Notes: generated by a model not told the origin, from the letters alone. A stretch of DNA of 64,000 bases from Pseudomonas sp. 14P_8.1_Bac3 (GCF_025466085.1 NZ_JANLOD010000048.1:62001-126000), one strand, 5' to 3'. Counted from the first letter of the stretch, positions 44,867 to 56,795 are shown. Numbers and translations: made by a program.

Positions 44867-45940
44867 ATGTTGAAGTTTTTCTACACCTTCCTGCTGATGC
44901 TGGGCACGGCGTACGTGCCTGTAGCGCGCGCGGAATCGGTGTTGTTCCTCAATCCCGGAAAGGTCGACGAAGCCTTCTGGATCAACTATTCGCGATTCAT
45001 GCAGGCGGCCGCCACGGATCTGGGGATCGACCTGCGGATTCTCTATTCCCGACGCATGCCCGAGCTGACGTTGGCGCAAGCTCGCCAGGCGCTGCAAGGT
45101 CCTGATCGTCCGGACTATCTGGTCTTCGTCAACGAACAGTACATCGCCCCGCAGGTGCTGCGCATGGCTCAGGGCAGCGGGGTGAAGCTGTTCATGGTCA
45201 ACGCGTCGCTGACGGCCAATCAGCTGAGCTTGCTGGGCGAGCGACCTGATCGCCTCGGCAGCCTGGTGCCGAATGACGAGGAGGGCGGTTACCTGATGCT
45301 CAAGGAGCTGATTCGTCAGCATGCACCCGTGGCGCCGGGTCAGGTGATCGAGCTGCTGGCGTTCTCCGGGTTGAAGATCACGCCGTCGGCGCATTTGCGC
45401 GAAGAGGGCATGATGCGCGCGTTGGCCGAACATCCCGAAGTACGTTTGCGGCAACTGGTCTACAGCGGCTGGACCCGGGAGCGCGCATACGAACAGGCGA
45501 AGTTGTTGCTGCGACGCTACCCGAATGTGTCGCTGATGTGGTCGGCCAATGACGAAATGGCTTTTGGGGCCATGCAGGCCTACGCGGAGACGGGCGGCGT
45601 GCCTGGAAAAGGTGCGTTGTTCAGTGCGGTCAATACGTCTACCGAGGCCTTGCAGGCAAAGATCGATGGAAGGTTGAGCGTCTTGTTGGGCGGCCATTTC
45701 ACTTTGGGCGGCTGGGCGCTGGTGGAGTTGCATGACCTGGATCGCGGGGTTGATATCAGCCAGTACGGCGGCCGGGATCAACTGATTCCGCTGCTGCAAG
45801 TGGTCGACAAGGCCACGGCCAGGCGCATGCTGGCCATGGGGGAATCGCCGGACTACGGGGTGGATTTCCGTCGACTGTCAGCCAAGGGCCGCCCCACGTC
45901 CTATCGCTATCCGTTCACCCTGCAAACGCTGATGCGCTAA
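44867..45940 (+). CDS. Periplasmic binding protein, sugar-type (PBP1 fold)
   Basis: A 357-residue exported protein with a signal peptide (FFYTFLLMLGTAYVPVARA) and a type 1 periplasmic-binding fold (LFLNPGKVDEAFWINYSRFM, DYLVFVNEQYIAPQ, LMWSANDEMAFGAMQAYAET). No ABC ATPase or permease is adjacent, so it may feed a chemosensor or kinase rather than a transporter. Its TAA overlaps the stop of the convergent DUF2970 gene. The ligand is unknown. Confidence 0.83.
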   Translation: MLKFFYTFLLMLGTAYVPVARAESVLFLNPGKVDEAFWINYSRFMQAAATDLGIDLRILYSRRMPELTLAQARQALQGPDRPDYLVFVNEQYIAPQVLRMAQGSGVKLFMVNASLTANQLSLLGERPDRLGSLVPNDEEGGYLMLKELIRQHAPVAPGQVIELLAFSGLKITPSAHLREEGMMRALAEHPEVRLRQLVYSGWTRERAYEQAKLLLRRYPNVSLMWSANDEMAFGAMQAYAETGGVPGKGALFSAVNTSTEALQAKIDGRLSVLLGGHFTLGGWALVELHDLDRGVDISQYGGRDQLIPLLQVVDKATARRMLAMGESPDYGVDFRRLSAKGRPTSYRYPFTLQTLMR

Positions 45941-46155
45941 ACCCCGGCCAACATCAGCACCAGCTGCACAATGCCGTAGAGCGACAGCGCGAACACGGCA
46001 GTGAACAGAATCCCCAGCATCACGAAGTGGCTGGGCTTGCCGTGGGTGAAATCCCGTGCCCGGTTCTTCCCGCTCTGCACCCCGAATGCCGCGGCCATGA
46101 CGCTGTGCAGCATTTGCCAGAAGGTCGGCGGCTTGTTGTCGACTGGATCGTCCAT
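45937..46155 (-). CDS. DUF2970 small membrane protein
   Basis: A 72-residue protein with one C-terminal membrane helix (FVMLGILFTAVFALSLYGIVQLVLML) and an N-terminal FWQMLHSVMAAAFGVQSGKN motif typical of DUF2970. Start 46155 (MDDPVDNK) is chosen because the frame upstream (to 46302) runs into a REP pair. Function unknown. Confidence 0.82.
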   Translation of the reverse strand: MDDPVDNKPPTFWQMLHSVMAAAFGVQSGKNRARDFTHGKPSHFVMLGILFTAVFALSLYGIVQLVLMLAGV

Positions 46156-46245
46156 AAACCCCTCGTCACGGATGTGTGAGTGGTAAGCATAGACAATCCC
46201 GCCAGATTGGAGGGTGGTTTGGCCCTGTGGATGCACCCGCCCCCC

Positions 46246-46348
46246 CCTGTAGGAGCCAGCTTGCTGGCGATGGACGAAAGCGCGCCGCGTTGAACCAGGC
46301 AAAACGCGTCATCGTTAACGATCTTCGCCAGCAAGCTGGCTCCTACAG
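46246..46348. repeat. REP pair (GCCAGCA subtype)
   Basis: CCTGTAGGAGCCAGCTTGCT followed by GGCGATGG faces TTCGCCAGCAAGCTGGCTCC followed by TACAG. Both arms are the GCCAGCA subtype. It lies between the DUF2970 gene and the metH stop. Confidence 0.85.
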
Positions 46349-46388
46349 TGGATCCGATTGGCGACAGGTGTGTCGCCAACCGAGTGAC

Positions 46389-49300
46389 TCAGTTGTCGTA
46401 ACCCAGATTCGGCGCGAGCCAGCGTTCGGTCACACTCAGCTCCTGGCCTTTACGTGACGTGTAGCTCTGCACCTGATCCTTGTCGATCTTGCCCACGGCG
46501 AAGTATTGCGCCTGGGGATGGGCGAAGTACCAGCCGCTGACGGCCGCCGCCGGGAACATTGCGTAGTGCTCGGTGAGGAACACGCCGCTGCGGCCGGCCT
46601 GCATTTCGCTGGCCTCGGGGTCGAGCAACGTGAACAGTGTCGACTTCTCGGTGTGGTCCGGGCAGGCCGGGTAGCCCGGAGCAGGGCGGATGCCGGTGTA
46701 TTGCTCTTTGATCAGCGCCTCGTTGTCCAGCGTCTCGTCCTTGGCGTAACCCCAGTAATCCTTGCGCACTTGCTGGTGCAGCCACTCGGCGCAGGCCTCG
46801 GCCAGGCGGTCGGCCAACGCCTTGACCATGATCGAGTTGTAATCGTCGCCAGCGTCCTGGTAAGCCTTGGCCACTTCCTCGGCACCGATGCCGGCGGTCG
46901 TGATGAAACCGCCGACGTAATCGGTCACTTCGCTGTCCTTGGGCGCGACGAAGTCGGCCAGGGAGAAGTTCGGCTTGCCGTCGGTCTTGATGATCTGCTG
47001 GCGCAGATGATGCAGCTTGGCCATCGGCTTGCCGTCATCGCCATACAGTTCGATGTCATCGTCGCGCACCTGGTTGGCCGGCCAGAAACCGAACACCGCA
47101 CGGGCGCTGATCAGTTTCTCGTCGATCAGCTTGGCGAGCATTTCCTGGGCGTCGGCGTACAGCGCAGTCGCCGCTTCACCGACGACTTCGTCCTGGAGGA
47201 TGCGCGGGAACTTGCCGGCCAAATCCCAGGAGATGAAGAACGGTGTCCAGTCGATGTATTCCGCCAGGACTTTCAGGTCAATGTTGTCCAGCACCCTGGA
47301 ACCGGTGAACGTCGGCTTGACCGGCGTGTAGGTGCTCCAGTCGAATTGCGGTTTCTTGGCGATGGCCGCCGGATAGCTCAGGCGTTCGGTGCGAGCGCTG
47401 CGGTTGGCGGTACGCTCGCGAACATCGACGTATTCCAGACGGGTCTTTTCGACGAACGCCGGTTTCAGTTCCTTCGACAACAGCTGCGTTGCCACACCCA
47501 CGGCACGGGAGGCGTCGGTGACGTAGATCACCGCGTCGTTGCTGTACTTCGGCTCGATCTTCACCGCGGTGTGCGCTTTCGAGGTGGTCGCGCCACCGAT
47601 CATCAAGGGCAGGTGGAAGTCCTGACGCTGCATCTCGCGGGCGACGTGGACCATTTCATCCAGCGACGGCGTGATCAGGCCGGACAGGCCGATGATGTCG
47701 CACTTCTGTTCCCTGGCCACTTGCAGGATCTTCTCGGCGGGCACCATCACGCCGAGGTCGACGATGTCGTAGCCGTTACAGCCAAGCACCACGCCGACAA
47801 TGTTCTTGCCGATGTCATGCACGTCGCCTTTGACCGTCGCCATCAGGATCTTGCCCTTGGCTTCCGGTTTGTCGCCTTTTTCCAGTTCGATGAACGGGAT
47901 CAAGTGAGCCACCGCCTGTTTCATCACTCGGGCGGATTTCACCACTTGCGGCAGGAACATTTTGCCGGCGCCGAACAGGTCGCCGACGATGTTCATGCCG
48001 GACATCAGCGGGCCCTCGATCACTTCGATCGGGCGCGCGAACGATAGGCGCGATTCCTCGGTGTCTTCAACGATGTGCGTGGTGATGCCCTTGACCAGCG
48101 CATGCTCCAGACGTTTGTTAACGTCCCAGTTGCGCCACTCTTCTGTCTCGGCTTCCTTGACGCTGCCGTCGCCTTTGTACTTGTCGGCGATGGCGAGGAG
48201 GGCGTCGGTGCCTTCCGGGGTGCGGTTGAGGATCACGTCCTCCACGGCGTCGCGCAGTTCCACCGGGATCTGGTCGTAGATTTCCAGCTGGCCGGCGTTG
48301 ACGATACCCATGGTCAGGCCGTTGCGGATCGCATACAGCAGGAACACCGAGTGAATCGCCTCGCGCACCGGGTTGTTGCCGCGGAACGAGAACGACACGT
48401 TGGAGACGCCGCCCGAAGTCAGCGCATAGGGCAGCTCGTCACGGATGTAGGCACAGGCGTTGATGAAGTCCACAGCGTAGTTGTTGTGTTCTTCGATGCC
48501 GGTGGCCACGGCGAAGATGTTCGGGTCGAAGATGATGTCTTCCGGCGGGAAGCCGACTTCGTTGACCAGGATGTCGTAGGAGCGTTTGCAGATTTCTTTC
48601 TTGCGCGCTTCAGTGTCGGCCTGGCCGGCTTCGTCGAAGGCCATCACGACCACCGCGGCGCCGTAGCGCTTGCACAGTCTGGCGTGATGGATGAACTGCT
48701 CGACGCCTTCCTTCATGCTGATCGAGTTGACGATGCCCTTGCCCTGGATGCACTTGAGGCCGGCTTCGATCACTTCCCATTTCGAGGAGTCGATCATGAT
48801 CGGTACGCGGGAGATGTCCGGCTCGCCGGCAATCAGATTGAGGAAGGTCACCATGGCCTTCTTCGAATCGAGCATGCCCTCGTCCATGTTGATGTCGATC
48901 ACCTGGGCGCCGGCTTCGACCTGTTGCAGGGCAACTTCCAGGGCTTCGGTGTAGTTGTCCTCGCGGATCAGGCGGGCGAACTTGGCCGAGCCGGTGATGT
49001 TGGTCCGCTCGCCGACGTTGACGAACAGCGAACTGCGATCAATGGTGAACGGCTCCAGGCCGGAGAGGCGGCAGGCCTTCGGAATGTCCGGAATCTGGCG
49101 CGGTGCGTAACCGGCCACCGCTTTGGCGATGGCCTCGATGTGGCCCGGGGTGGTGCCGCAGCAGCCGCCGACGATATTGAGGAAGCCGCTCTGGGCGAAT
49201 TCTTCGATGACCTTGGCGGTTTGCGCCGGCAGCTCGTCGTACTCGCCGAATTCGTTCGGCAGGCCGGCGTTCGGGTGCGCCGACACGTGGGTGCCGGCCT

Positions 49301-50099
49301 TGTTCGACAGCTCTTCCAGGTACGGACGCAACTCGCTGGCGCCGAGGGCGCAGTTCAGGCCGACCGAAATCGGCTTGGCGTGGGCCACGGAGTTCCAGAA
49401 CGCTTCGGTGGTCTGGCCGGAGAGCGTGCGGCCGGACGCGTCGGTGATGGTCCCGGAAATCATAATCGGCAGCTCGATGCCCAGTTCTTCGAACACGCCC
49501 TGCACGGCGAAGATCGCCGCTTTGGCGTTCAAGGTGTCGAAGATGGTCTCGATCAGGATCAGGTCGGCGCCGCCTTCGATCAGGCCCTTGGTGGACTCGG
49601 TGTAGTTCTCCACCAATTCATCGAAGGTGACGTTGCGATAGCCGGGGTTGTTCACGTCCGGCGACAGCGAGCAGGTACGACTGGTCGGGCCGAGCACGCC
49701 GGCGACGAAGCGCGGCTTGTCCGGGGTCTCAAGGGTTTTCGCATCGGCGACCTTGCGCGCCAGGCGAGCGCCTTCTACGTTCAATTCGTAGGTCAGGGCT
49801 TCCATGCCGTAGTCGGCCATGGAAATCCGGGTGGCGTTGAAGGTGTTGGTTTCGAGAATGTCGGCGCCGGCATCCAGGTAGGCTTTCTCGATACCGCCGA
49901 TCACGTCAGGGCGCGTCAGCACCAGCAGGTCGTTGTTGCCCTTGACATCGCTCGGCCAGTCGGCGAAGCGTTTGCCACGGTAATCCTGTTCCTCGAGCTT
50001 GTAGCTCTGGATCATCGTGCCCATACCGCCATCGAGAATCAGGATGCGCTCTTTGAGGGCGTGCTTGAGTGCTTGAAGGCGAATACTGCGATCGGACAT
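46389..50099 (-). CDS. metH: Cobalamin-dependent methionine synthase
   Basis: A 1,236-residue MetH, full length for the family. The N-terminal homocysteine domain has zinc cysteines (VGLNCALGA and [10 protein letters not shown]). The folate domain follows ([21 protein letters not shown]). The cobalamin domain has the DxHxxG motif (GDVHDIGKN). The C-terminal reactivation domain binds AdoMet ([12 protein letters not shown]). It methylates homocysteine with methylcobalamin regenerated from methyl-tetrahydrofolate. No cobalamin riboswitch is seen upstream. Its cofactor is made by the cluster starting 4.4 kb to the right. Confidence 0.97.
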   Translation of the reverse strand: MSDRSIRLQALKHALKERILILDGGMGTMIQSYKLEEQDYRGKRFADWPSDVKGNNDLLVLTRPDVIGGIEKAYLDAGADILETNTFNATRISMADYGMEALTYELNVEGARLARKVADAKTLETPDKPRFVAGVLGPTSRTCSLSPDVNNPGYRNVTFDELVENYTESTKGLIEGGADLILIETIFDTLNAKAAIFAVQGVFEELGIELPIMISGTITDASGRTLSGQTTEAFWNSVAHAKPISVGLNCALGASELRPYLEELSNKAGTHVSAHPNAGLPNEFGEYDELPAQTAKVIEEFAQSGFLNIVGGCCGTTPGHIEAIAKAVAGYAPRQIPDIPKACRLSGLEPFTIDRSSLFVNVGERTNITGSAKFARLIREDNYTEALEVALQQVEAGAQVIDINMDEGMLDSKKAMVTFLNLIAGEPDISRVPIMIDSSKWEVIEAGLKCIQGKGIVNSISMKEGVEQFIHHARLCKRYGAAVVVMAFDEAGQADTEARKKEICKRSYDILVNEVGFPPEDIIFDPNIFAVATGIEEHNNYAVDFINACAYIRDELPYALTSGGVSNVSFSFRGNNPVREAIHSVFLLYAIRNGLTMGIVNAGQLEIYDQIPVELRDAVEDVILNRTPEGTDALLAIADKYKGDGSVKEAETEEWRNWDVNKRLEHALVKGITTHIVEDTEESRLSFARPIEVIEGPLMSGMNIVGDLFGAGKMFLPQVVKSARVMKQAVAHLIPFIELEKGDKPEAKGKILMATVKGDVHDIGKNIVGVVLGCNGYDIVDLGVMVPAEKILQVAREQKCDIIGLSGLITPSLDEMVHVAREMQRQDFHLPLMIGGATTSKAHTAVKIEPKYSNDAVIYVTDASRAVGVATQLLSKELKPAFVEKTRLEYVDVRERTANRSARTERLSYPAAIAKKPQFDWSTYTPVKPTFTGSRVLDNIDLKVLAEYIDWTPFFISWDLAGKFPRILQDEVVGEAATALYADAQEMLAKLIDEKLISARAVFGFWPANQVRDDDIELYGDDGKPMAKLHHLRQQIIKTDGKPNFSLADFVAPKDSEVTDYVGGFITTAGIGAEEVAKAYQDAGDDYNSIMVKALADRLAEACAEWLHQQVRKDYWGYAKDETLDNEALIKEQYTGIRPAPGYPACPDHTEKSTLFTLLDPEASEMQAGRSGVFLTEHYAMFPAAAVSGWYFAHPQAQYFAVGKIDKDQVQSYTSRKGQELSVTERWLAPNLGYDN

Positions 50100-50195
50100 T
50101 TGGACTACTCGGAAAGACCATGACGAAGGGCCGGGATCATAGCAAACCTGCGCGCTATTAGAGCATGTCCGGTTTTTGCATGAATATCGCTCATG

Positions 50196-50222
50196 TTGAC
50201 ACCGAGACCATACCGGTAGAAT
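50196..50222 (+). promoter_or_regulatory. Candidate promoter for cti
   Basis: TTGACA (50196-50201) and TAGAAT (50217-50222) are separated by 15 bp, short for a sigma-70 promoter, 34 bp before the cti start. Confidence 0.35.
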
Positions 50223-50255
50223 CGCGGCGTTTTTTTCATGATCAGGACCAGCGAC

Positions 50256-52550
50256 ATGTCTTTGCGCGTCATCAGCACTGTATTGCTGTTTTTAAGCTGG
50301 GGCGCCGCCGCGCAGGAACTGGCCATCTCGCCGTCCATTTCCTACAGCCGCGATATCCAACCGATCTTCAGCGAAAAATGCGTGGCCTGCCATGCCTGCT
50401 ACGACTCCGCCTGTCAGCTGAACCTGGGCAGCGGCGAAGGGGCGCTTCGTGGCGCGACGAAAGTCCCGGTCTACGACGGCGAACGCAGTCAGGCGGCGGC
50501 GCCGACCCGCTTGTTCTATGACGCATCGGGCAAACGGGCCTGGCAGCAGAAGGGCTTTTATTCGGTGCTTGACGCCCAGGGCAGCCAAGCGGCGTTGATG
50601 GCGCGCATGCTGGAGTTGGGTCACAAAACACCATTGACGCCCAACGCCAAACTGCCGGAAGACATTGTGCTCGGCCTTAACCGGGAAAACATGTGCGCCA
50701 TGCCCGCCGAGTTCGACGGCTACGCCGGCGCGCACCCGAAGGAGGGCATGCCGCTGGCGGTCACCGGCCTGACCGATCAGCAATACCAGACGCTGCAACG
50801 CTGGCTGGCCTCGGGCGCGCCGATCGATGAGCAAGGCCTGGTGCCGTCAGCGAACGAAGCCTTGCAAGTGGTGCAGTGGGAAAACCTGCTCAACGCGCCA
50901 GGTGCCCGGCAGAGCCTGGTGGGGCGCTGGTTGTTCGAGCACTGGTTTCTCGCCCATGTTTATTTCAAGGACGGCGAGCCGGGTCATTTCTTTCAGTGGG
51001 TGCGTTCGCGCACGCCCACCGGCCAGCCCATCGACCTGATCAACACCCGGCGCCCGAATGACGATCCGGGCACCCAGGTGTACTACCGCTTGTGGCCGGT
51101 GCAGGGCGTTATCGTGCAAAAGACCCACATCACCTATCCGCTGAGCGCGGCGAAGATGGCGCGGGTCAAAAGCCTGTTCTACAGCGGCAACTGGCAGGTC
51201 AACGCCTTGCCGGGCTATGGGCCGGAGCGCCGGGCCAATCCGTTCACCACGTTCGAGGCGATCCCGGCGCAGGCGCGTTATCAGTTCATGCTCGATAACG
51301 CCGAATACTTCGTGCGCACGTTCATCCGCGGGCCGGTGTGCCGCGGCCAGATTGCCACCGATGTGATTCGCGATCACTTCTGGGCGCTGTTCCAGGCGCC
51401 GGAGCACGACCTGTACATCACCGACCCGAACTACCGCGGCCAGGCCACGCCGTTGCTGGCGATGCCGGGACAGAACGACGACGTCGGCAGTGTCCTGAGC
51501 CTCTGGCATGACTACCGCGACAAGCGCAATGAGTACGAAGCGCTGCGCCGCGACAGCTACGCCGACGCGCCGGCGCCGAGCTGGTCGACGTTGTGGGCCG
51601 GCAACGACAACGCACTGCTGACGATTTTCCGTCATTTCGATAGTGCTTCGGTCAACAAAGGCCTGATCGGCGATGTGCCGCAGACGATGTGGCTGTTCGA
51701 TTTCCCGTTGCTGGAGCGCACCTATTATCAGTTGGCGGTCAACTTCGACGTGTTCGGCAACGTCTCCCACCAGGCGCAGACGCGCCTGTATTTCGACCTG
51801 ATCCGCAACGGCGCGGAACAGAACTTCCTGCGGCTGATGCCGGCCGACTCGCGGGATGGTTTTCTCGACGATTGGTACCAGAACAGCGGCAAATTCAAGA
51901 TGTGGCTGGATTACGAGGCCATTGATGATGACAAGCCGACGGCGCTGAAACTTGATGAGAAAGACCCGAAGCGTGACTTTGCCCTGCAGTTGCTGGCCCG
52001 ATACGGCGAACTCAACGCCAAGCCCGATCCGATCAACCGTTGCGATGGCGCTTACTGCTCGCGGCCGAACATCGACCCGGCCTTGCAGAGTGCAGAGCAG
52101 GCCTTGAGCCGCCTGACATCGCGTCCTGCCGCCGGGCTGAAGGTCATCGATCAGTTGCCGGAAGCGACGATGCTGCGCATTGAGACGGCCAGTGGCAAAC
52201 GCGAGGTTTACAGCCTGATGCGCAACCGCGCCCACAGCAACGTGGCGTTTTTGCTCGGTGAATCTTTGCGGTATCAGCCGGGGCTCGACACCCTGACGAT
52301 TTTCCCCGGTGTGCTCAGCAGTTACCCGAACTTCATGTTCAACATTCCCGCCGAGCAAGTGCCGGCGTTCGTCGATGCGATGGAAAACGCCAAGGACGCC
52401 AATCTCTTCGAGAAAATCGTCGAACGCTGGGGCATTCGCCGCAGCCATCCGCAGTTCTGGTTCTACTTCCATGACTTGAGCCGCTATGTCCACGAGACCG
52501 ATCCAGTGGAAGAGGGCGTGCTGGACATGAACCGCTACGAGAATCTTTGA
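50256..52550 (+). CDS. cti: Fatty acid cis/trans isomerase (CTI)
   Basis: A 764-residue periplasmic enzyme that converts cis to trans unsaturated membrane fatty acids, a rapid solvent and heat response characteristic of Pseudomonas. A signal peptide ([18 protein letters not shown]) is followed by a c-type haem motif CVACH within [15 protein letters not shown]. Length matches known CTI. ATG 50256 has AGGA about 9 bp upstream; ATG 50238 is also in frame. It is divergent from metH. Confidence 0.94.
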   Translation: MSLRVISTVLLFLSWGAAAQELAISPSISYSRDIQPIFSEKCVACHACYDSACQLNLGSGEGALRGATKVPVYDGERSQAAAPTRLFYDASGKRAWQQKGFYSVLDAQGSQAALMARMLELGHKTPLTPNAKLPEDIVLGLNRENMCAMPAEFDGYAGAHPKEGMPLAVTGLTDQQYQTLQRWLASGAPIDEQGLVPSANEALQVVQWENLLNAPGARQSLVGRWLFEHWFLAHVYFKDGEPGHFFQWVRSRTPTGQPIDLINTRRPNDDPGTQVYYRLWPVQGVIVQKTHITYPLSAAKMARVKSLFYSGNWQVNALPGYGPERRANPFTTFEAIPAQARYQFMLDNAEYFVRTFIRGPVCRGQIATDVIRDHFWALFQAPEHDLYITDPNYRGQATPLLAMPGQNDDVGSVLSLWHDYRDKRNEYEALRRDSYADAPAPSWSTLWAGNDNALLTIFRHFDSASVNKGLIGDVPQTMWLFDFPLLERTYYQLAVNFDVFGNVSHQAQTRLYFDLIRNGAEQNFLRLMPADSRDGFLDDWYQNSGKFKMWLDYEAIDDDKPTALKLDEKDPKRDFALQLLARYGELNAKPDPINRCDGAYCSRPNIDPALQSAEQALSRLTSRPAAGLKVIDQLPEATMLRIETASGKREVYSLMRNRAHSNVAFLLGESLRYQPGLDTLTIFPGVLSSYPNFMFNIPAEQVPAFVDAMENAKDANLFEKIVERWGIRRSHPQFWFYFHDLSRYVHETDPVEEGVLDMNRYENL

Positions 52551-52601
52551 TCGACCTTTGGTGAATGGCGGGTGTCTCAACCCCATAGGCACCGCCGATC
52601 C

Positions 52602-52703
52602 CCTGTAGGAGCGAGCTTGCTCGCGATGGTCGTCAACGCTGACGCTGCGTACCTGATGCCCCGCGGCGATCTCCAGTCCATCGCGAGCAAGCCCGCTCCC
52701 ACC
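52602..52703. repeat. REP pair (inverted)
   Basis: CCTGTAGGAGCGAGCTTGCT at 52602 faces ATCGCGAGCAAGCCCGCTCC ending in CACC. It fills the gap between cti and the acyltransferase gene. Confidence 0.85.
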
Positions 52704-52742
52704 AGGAAATCTGCGGTGATATCTGGATCGGGAGAGCCACCC

Positions 52743-53777
52743 ATGTTGATTTCAGTACAGGCACTGCGCGCCCTCGCGGCCTGGACCGTGGTTTGCCACC
52801 ATTTCATGCAGATTTTCTTCGACTTCAAGGCTCGTGGCCCGATTGGTCAGATGTTCATCGACAAAGGCGCGGTGGGCGTCGACATCTTCTTCGTCATCAG
52901 TGGCCTGGTGATTTTCCTGTCCACTCAAAGCAAGTCGCTGCCTCCCGGCCGATTTCTCCTGTACCGGTTGTTCCGCATCGTCCCGGCGTACTGGCTGTAC
53001 ACGGTGCTGATGGCGCTGATCGTGGTCTTCGCCCGGCCACTGGTGCCGGATCAGACCGTCGACTGGTCGCATTTCCTGCTGTCTTTACTGTTCATTCCTA
53101 CGGAAAACCCCGGCGGCTACGGGATTTATCCGACGCTCAATGTCGGCTGGACCCTCAATTACGAAATGCTGTTCTACGTGCTGTTTGCCTGGGCGTTACT
53201 GTTTCGCCTGCAAGTGCGCCTGTTGATCGTCGCCGCGCTGTTGTTCGCGGTGTGCCAGGCGTGGACCGGCTACGGCTGGATCAGCGGGTTCTACCGTTCG
53301 GACATTGTTTATGAGTTTTTGCTGGGGATCGGCATTGGCATGATCTACCGCCGTGGCTGGATCGAGCCCGGTTTATGGTTGCCATTGCTGGGCATTGGCG
53401 CAGCGTTGTTGGCGATCTATCATCTGGCGCCACAGCCACGCTTCTTCGCCTGGGGCTTGCCGAGTGCGATGCTGGTGATGGCGTGCATGGCCTTGGAACG
53501 CTTTTTCGAGAACAGCCGGGTATTCAAGTTGCTCGGCGATTGTTCCTACTCGGTGTACCTGATGCACGTATTGGTGCTGTCCGCCGGTGGCTTCGTCGCA
53601 CAGCATTACGGGATTAATCCCTACCTGATGTTCGTCATTTGCATCGCCACCATCGGCGTGGCGTCTTGGGCAAGTTATGAATGGGTGGAAAAAGGCAGCT
53701 ATCGGTGGCTTAAAGCGCGGATCGACGGCGAAACGACGACTCAACCGGCCCCGACGCTTTCCCGACAAAAATACTAG
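52743..53777 (+). CDS. Acyltransferase-3 family membrane protein
   Basis: A 344-residue integral membrane O-acyltransferase of the OafA/YrhL group with about ten helices. The conserved first block is LRALAAWTVVCHHF, with the active-site histidine, followed by GVDIFFVISGLVIF and LYRLFRIVPAYWL. Such enzymes acylate surface polysaccharides, lipids or exopolymers; no polysaccharide locus is adjacent. Start 52743 has GGGAG about 8 bp upstream, while the frame upstream (to 52572) is REP sequence. Confidence 0.9.
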   Translation: MLISVQALRALAAWTVVCHHFMQIFFDFKARGPIGQMFIDKGAVGVDIFFVISGLVIFLSTQSKSLPPGRFLLYRLFRIVPAYWLYTVLMALIVVFARPLVPDQTVDWSHFLLSLLFIPTENPGGYGIYPTLNVGWTLNYEMLFYVLFAWALLFRLQVRLLIVAALLFAVCQAWTGYGWISGFYRSDIVYEFLLGIGIGMIYRRGWIEPGLWLPLLGIGAALLAIYHLAPQPRFFAWGLPSAMLVMACMALERFFENSRVFKLLGDCSYSVYLMHVLVLSAGGFVAQHYGINPYLMFVICIATIGVASWASYEWVEKGSYRWLKARIDGETTTQPAPTLSRQKY

Positions 53778-54419
<642 letters not shown>

Positions 54420-54437
54420 GGTGTTCGCTGCAATATG

Positions 54438-54469
54438 AAAAAACGGCGCCCCGTGAGCGCCGTTTTTTT
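54438..54469. terminator. Bidirectional intrinsic terminator
   Basis: AAAAAACGGCGC pairs with GCGCCGTTTTTT around a 7-nt loop. It separates the convergent nfuA and cobM genes, with an A/T run on either side. Confidence 0.93.
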
Positions 54470-54517
54470 ATGGGTGCAATTCAAGGACGCCATCGCTGAC
54501 TTGCCAGCGATGAGGCC

Positions 54518-55264
54518 CTACGGCCGATACACATGCGCATGGCTCGCACGGTAAAGCGACGACTCGCTGAACTGGTCGCTCCCGAGCACGCGACCCACCA
54601 GAATCAGCGCCGTTCGCCGAAACCCCTTCACCTCAACCTTTCCGGCAATGTCCGCAATCGTCCCCACCACCCAGTCCTGATCCGGCCAGGTCGCGCGATG
54701 AACCACCGCAATTGGGCAATCCGCGCCGTAATGCGGCAGCAGTTCGGCGAGGATTTTCTGCAAATGATTGACCCCCAGGTGAATCGCCATGGTCGCGCCA
54801 TGCCGGGCGAGGCTGCCCAGCTCTTCACCGGCCGGCATCGCGGTCTTGTCGGCGTAGCGGGTCAGGATCACGCTCTGTGACACATCCGGCAAGGTCAACT
54901 CCGCCCCTAGCAACGCCGCACACGCCGCCGTGGCCGTCACACCCGGAATGATTTCAAACGCTATACCCAACTCGCGCAAATGGCGAATCTGCTCGCCAAT
55001 CGCGCCATACAGGCTCGGATCGCCGGAATGCACCCGCGCCACGTCATGGCCGTTGGCGTGCGCCGTCTTGATCAATTCAATGATCTGTTCGAGGTGCAGT
55101 TCCGCGCTGTTGACCACCTGTTCGGCGCAGTGACCTTGGAGCACGGCCTCGGGCACCAGGGAGCCGGCATAGATGATCACCGGGCAGCTGCGGATCAACC
55201 GCTGGCCTTTGACGGTGATCAGTTCCGGGTCGCCGGGACCTGCGCCAATGAAGTAGACGGTCAT
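54518..55264 (-). CDS. cobM: Precorrin-4 C11-methyltransferase
   Basis: A 248-residue SAM-dependent methyltransferase of corrin-ring synthesis. Family motifs are VYFIGAGPGDPELITVKG, YAGSLVPE, VARVHSGDPSLYGAIGEQ and IPGVTATAACAALLG. It methylates C11 of precorrin-4. It is the distal gene of the riboswitch-led minus-strand unit, 82 bp after cobE. Confidence 0.95.
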   Translation of the reverse strand: MTVYFIGAGPGDPELITVKGQRLIRSCPVIIYAGSLVPEAVLQGHCAEQVVNSAELHLEQIIELIKTAHANGHDVARVHSGDPSLYGAIGEQIRHLRELGIAFEIIPGVTATAACAALLGAELTLPDVSQSVILTRYADKTAMPAGEELGSLARHGATMAIHLGVNHLQKILAELLPHYGADCPIAVVHRATWPDQDWVVGTIADIAGKVEVKGFRRTALILVGRVLGSDQFSESSLYRASHAHVYRP

Positions 55265-55346
55265 CGTCGTTTCCTGTCAGAAGAAGGGCTGGGCAACACT
55301 TCAGATGAAGATTGCTCATGATGAAAGGCAGGGATTATCAGAGATT

Positions 55347-55760
55347 TTACGTAGCGCAGGCCAATGCCAGGGTCGCCTGGGCGTATTTTTGTCGCGAAAT
55401 CAGCAAAGTGGCCGGCGCCTGAGCCAGTTGTTCGGCGAGGGCGAGGGCGGCACTTTCGGCGATGCCGTAGCAGCCAGTGCGTTCGAAAGCGATTTCGGAG
55501 CGGTGGCTGAGTCGCGGCTCATAACCCGCCAGTTGTTCACGGCTGAAGTACATCAGCGGCAGCGCGAGCTGTGCAGCGAGTTCGATCAGGCCAGGTTCGT
55601 CGCGCTTCAGATCGATGCTGGCCAGCGCCGTTATCTGGTGAAGCCCGATTTTATGCGCCTGCAAAGCCTGATCGAGTAACGCCCGCAGCGTGCTGACGGG
55701 GCAGCCACGCTGGCAGCCCAGGCCGACCACCAGGGTCGGCGCTGCGCCGGGATCGGTCAT
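55347..55760 (-). CDS. cobE: Cobalamin biosynthesis protein CobE (CbiG C-terminal type)
   Basis: A 137-residue protein of the CobE/CbiG C-terminal family (LVVGLGCQRGCPVSTLRALL, ALASIDLKRDEPGLIELA, ARTGCYG-like FERTGCYGIAESAAL). Its role lies in corrin-ring processing but the exact step is poorly defined. ATG 55760 overlaps the cbtA stop as ATGA; the frame extends upstream inside cbtA only. Confidence 0.9.
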   Translation of the reverse strand: MTDPGAAPTLVVGLGCQRGCPVSTLRALLDQALQAHKIGLHQITALASIDLKRDEPGLIELAAQLALPLMYFSREQLAGYEPRLSHRSEIAFERTGCYGIAESAALALAEQLAQAPATLLISRQKYAQATLALACAT

Positions 55761-56461
55761 GCGTGGTATTGGCCAGCGCTTTTGCGGCGGAACAACCAGG
55801 CGCTGATCAGGCCCAGGGCCAGCCAGAACACGACGTTGGTCAACTGCGAAGCAATTTTGAACTGGGCTTCCAGCGCTTCTGGCGCGAGCATCGAGTGCAC
55901 TTGCGGTTGCGGCGCGCCGATCACGTGAGGAACGGCAAGAATGGCCACGCCCAGGAGCTTCATCAGCCAGTGCCGGCTGAACACGATCAGGGCAATGCCA
56001 ACTGCCGTGGAGGCGGCCGTACCGATCCACCAGATTTGCCGTTGCGCCAGGTCCGCCGCGGCGGTGCCCGGCAGTTCCGGCGGCAGGCCGAGGGTTGGTG
56101 CCAGCACGAAGGTCGCGTAACCGGCCAGGCCCCACAGCAGGCCCTGGGAGGTCTTGGTTGGTGAACGCAAGGTGTAGAGGCCGGCGAGCATCAGCGCGAA
56201 ACCGACGGCGACCACCAGGTTGCCGCCCGTGGTCGACAGCACGCGCTGCCAGCCGTTTTCCGGTTCCCAGGCTTCGGCGTCATGGGTGTGGGCAGCGGCA
56301 CCGGCAGCGTGCTCGTGCACTTCAATGGCAGCCGGCTCGGATTTTTCATAGGTTTCCGCTTGCAGAATCAGCGGGGCGACCCAGAAGCTTTGCAGCAAGG
56401 TCAGCAACAGGGCGGCCAGCAGCCCGGTGAAACCTGCGGTTTGCGCGATACGCTTGATCAT
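55757..56461 (-). CDS. cbtA: Cobalt transporter subunit CbtA
   Basis: A 234-residue membrane protein with about five helices and a His-rich loop after helix 1 (EVHEHAAGAAAHTHDAEAWE). The CbtA pattern GLLAALLLTLLQSFWVAPLI and LPPELPGTAAADLAQRQIWW is clear. With CbtB it is thought to import cobalt, usually under a cobalamin riboswitch, as here. It starts 11 bp after cbtB. Confidence 0.93.
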   Translation of the reverse strand: MIKRIAQTAGFTGLLAALLLTLLQSFWVAPLILQAETYEKSEPAAIEVHEHAAGAAAHTHDAEAWEPENGWQRVLSTTGGNLVVAVGFALMLAGLYTLRSPTKTSQGLLWGLAGYATFVLAPTLGLPPELPGTAAADLAQRQIWWIGTAASTAVGIALIVFSRHWLMKLLGVAILAVPHVIGAPQPQVHSMLAPEALEAQFKIASQLTNVVFWLALGLISAWLFRRKSAGQYHA

Positions 56462-56472
56462 GTCGACAGGTC

Positions 56473-56667
56473 TCAATGGCACGGGAAAGCGGAGCTGTGA
56501 CGGGTGTCGTGGGCGGCGTTGTGCACCGCTTCGATGTGCGAGAAACCGGCGAAGTAGACCAGGCACGCGCCGAGGATCGACGCACACACGGCGGCGGTCA
56601 GGCGTTGCGTCAGGGTTGTAGTCGTGGTGCTGGCGGCTGTGTGGTCGGTGCTGCTGATGATCGACAT
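56473..56667 (-). CDS. cbtB: Cobalt transporter subunit CbtB
   Basis: A 64-residue protein with one membrane helix (LTAAVCASILGACLVYFAGF) and a C-terminal metal-ligand tail (HNAAHDTRHSSAFPCH), the hallmark of CbtB. Start 56667 has AGAGGG about 7 bp upstream. It is the first gene under the minus-strand cobalamin riboswitch. Confidence 0.92.
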   Translation of the reverse strand: MSIISSTDHTAASTTTTTLTQRLTAAVCASILGACLVYFAGFSHIEAVHNAAHDTRHSSAFPCH

Positions 56668-56795
56668 GGCGCTTCCCTCTGGTCTGTCAGCGGGTGAATA
56701 GAGCGCATGGAAGACCCCTGCGAATCGGGCTCGCAGCGGTTCAAACAGCGCCCGCCCACCGCGGGTTTGTTGTTCAGTGAATGTGGCGTCACTTT

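Noticed and set aside
46506..50123. Two long plus-strand open frames opposite metH (513 and 682 codons)
   Set aside because: metH is unmistakable on the minus strand; the antisense frames are Val/His/Gln-rich shadows.
55347..56135. An extended start for cobE
   Set aside because: The added part lies inside cbtA in another frame; the conserved CobE sequence begins at 55760.
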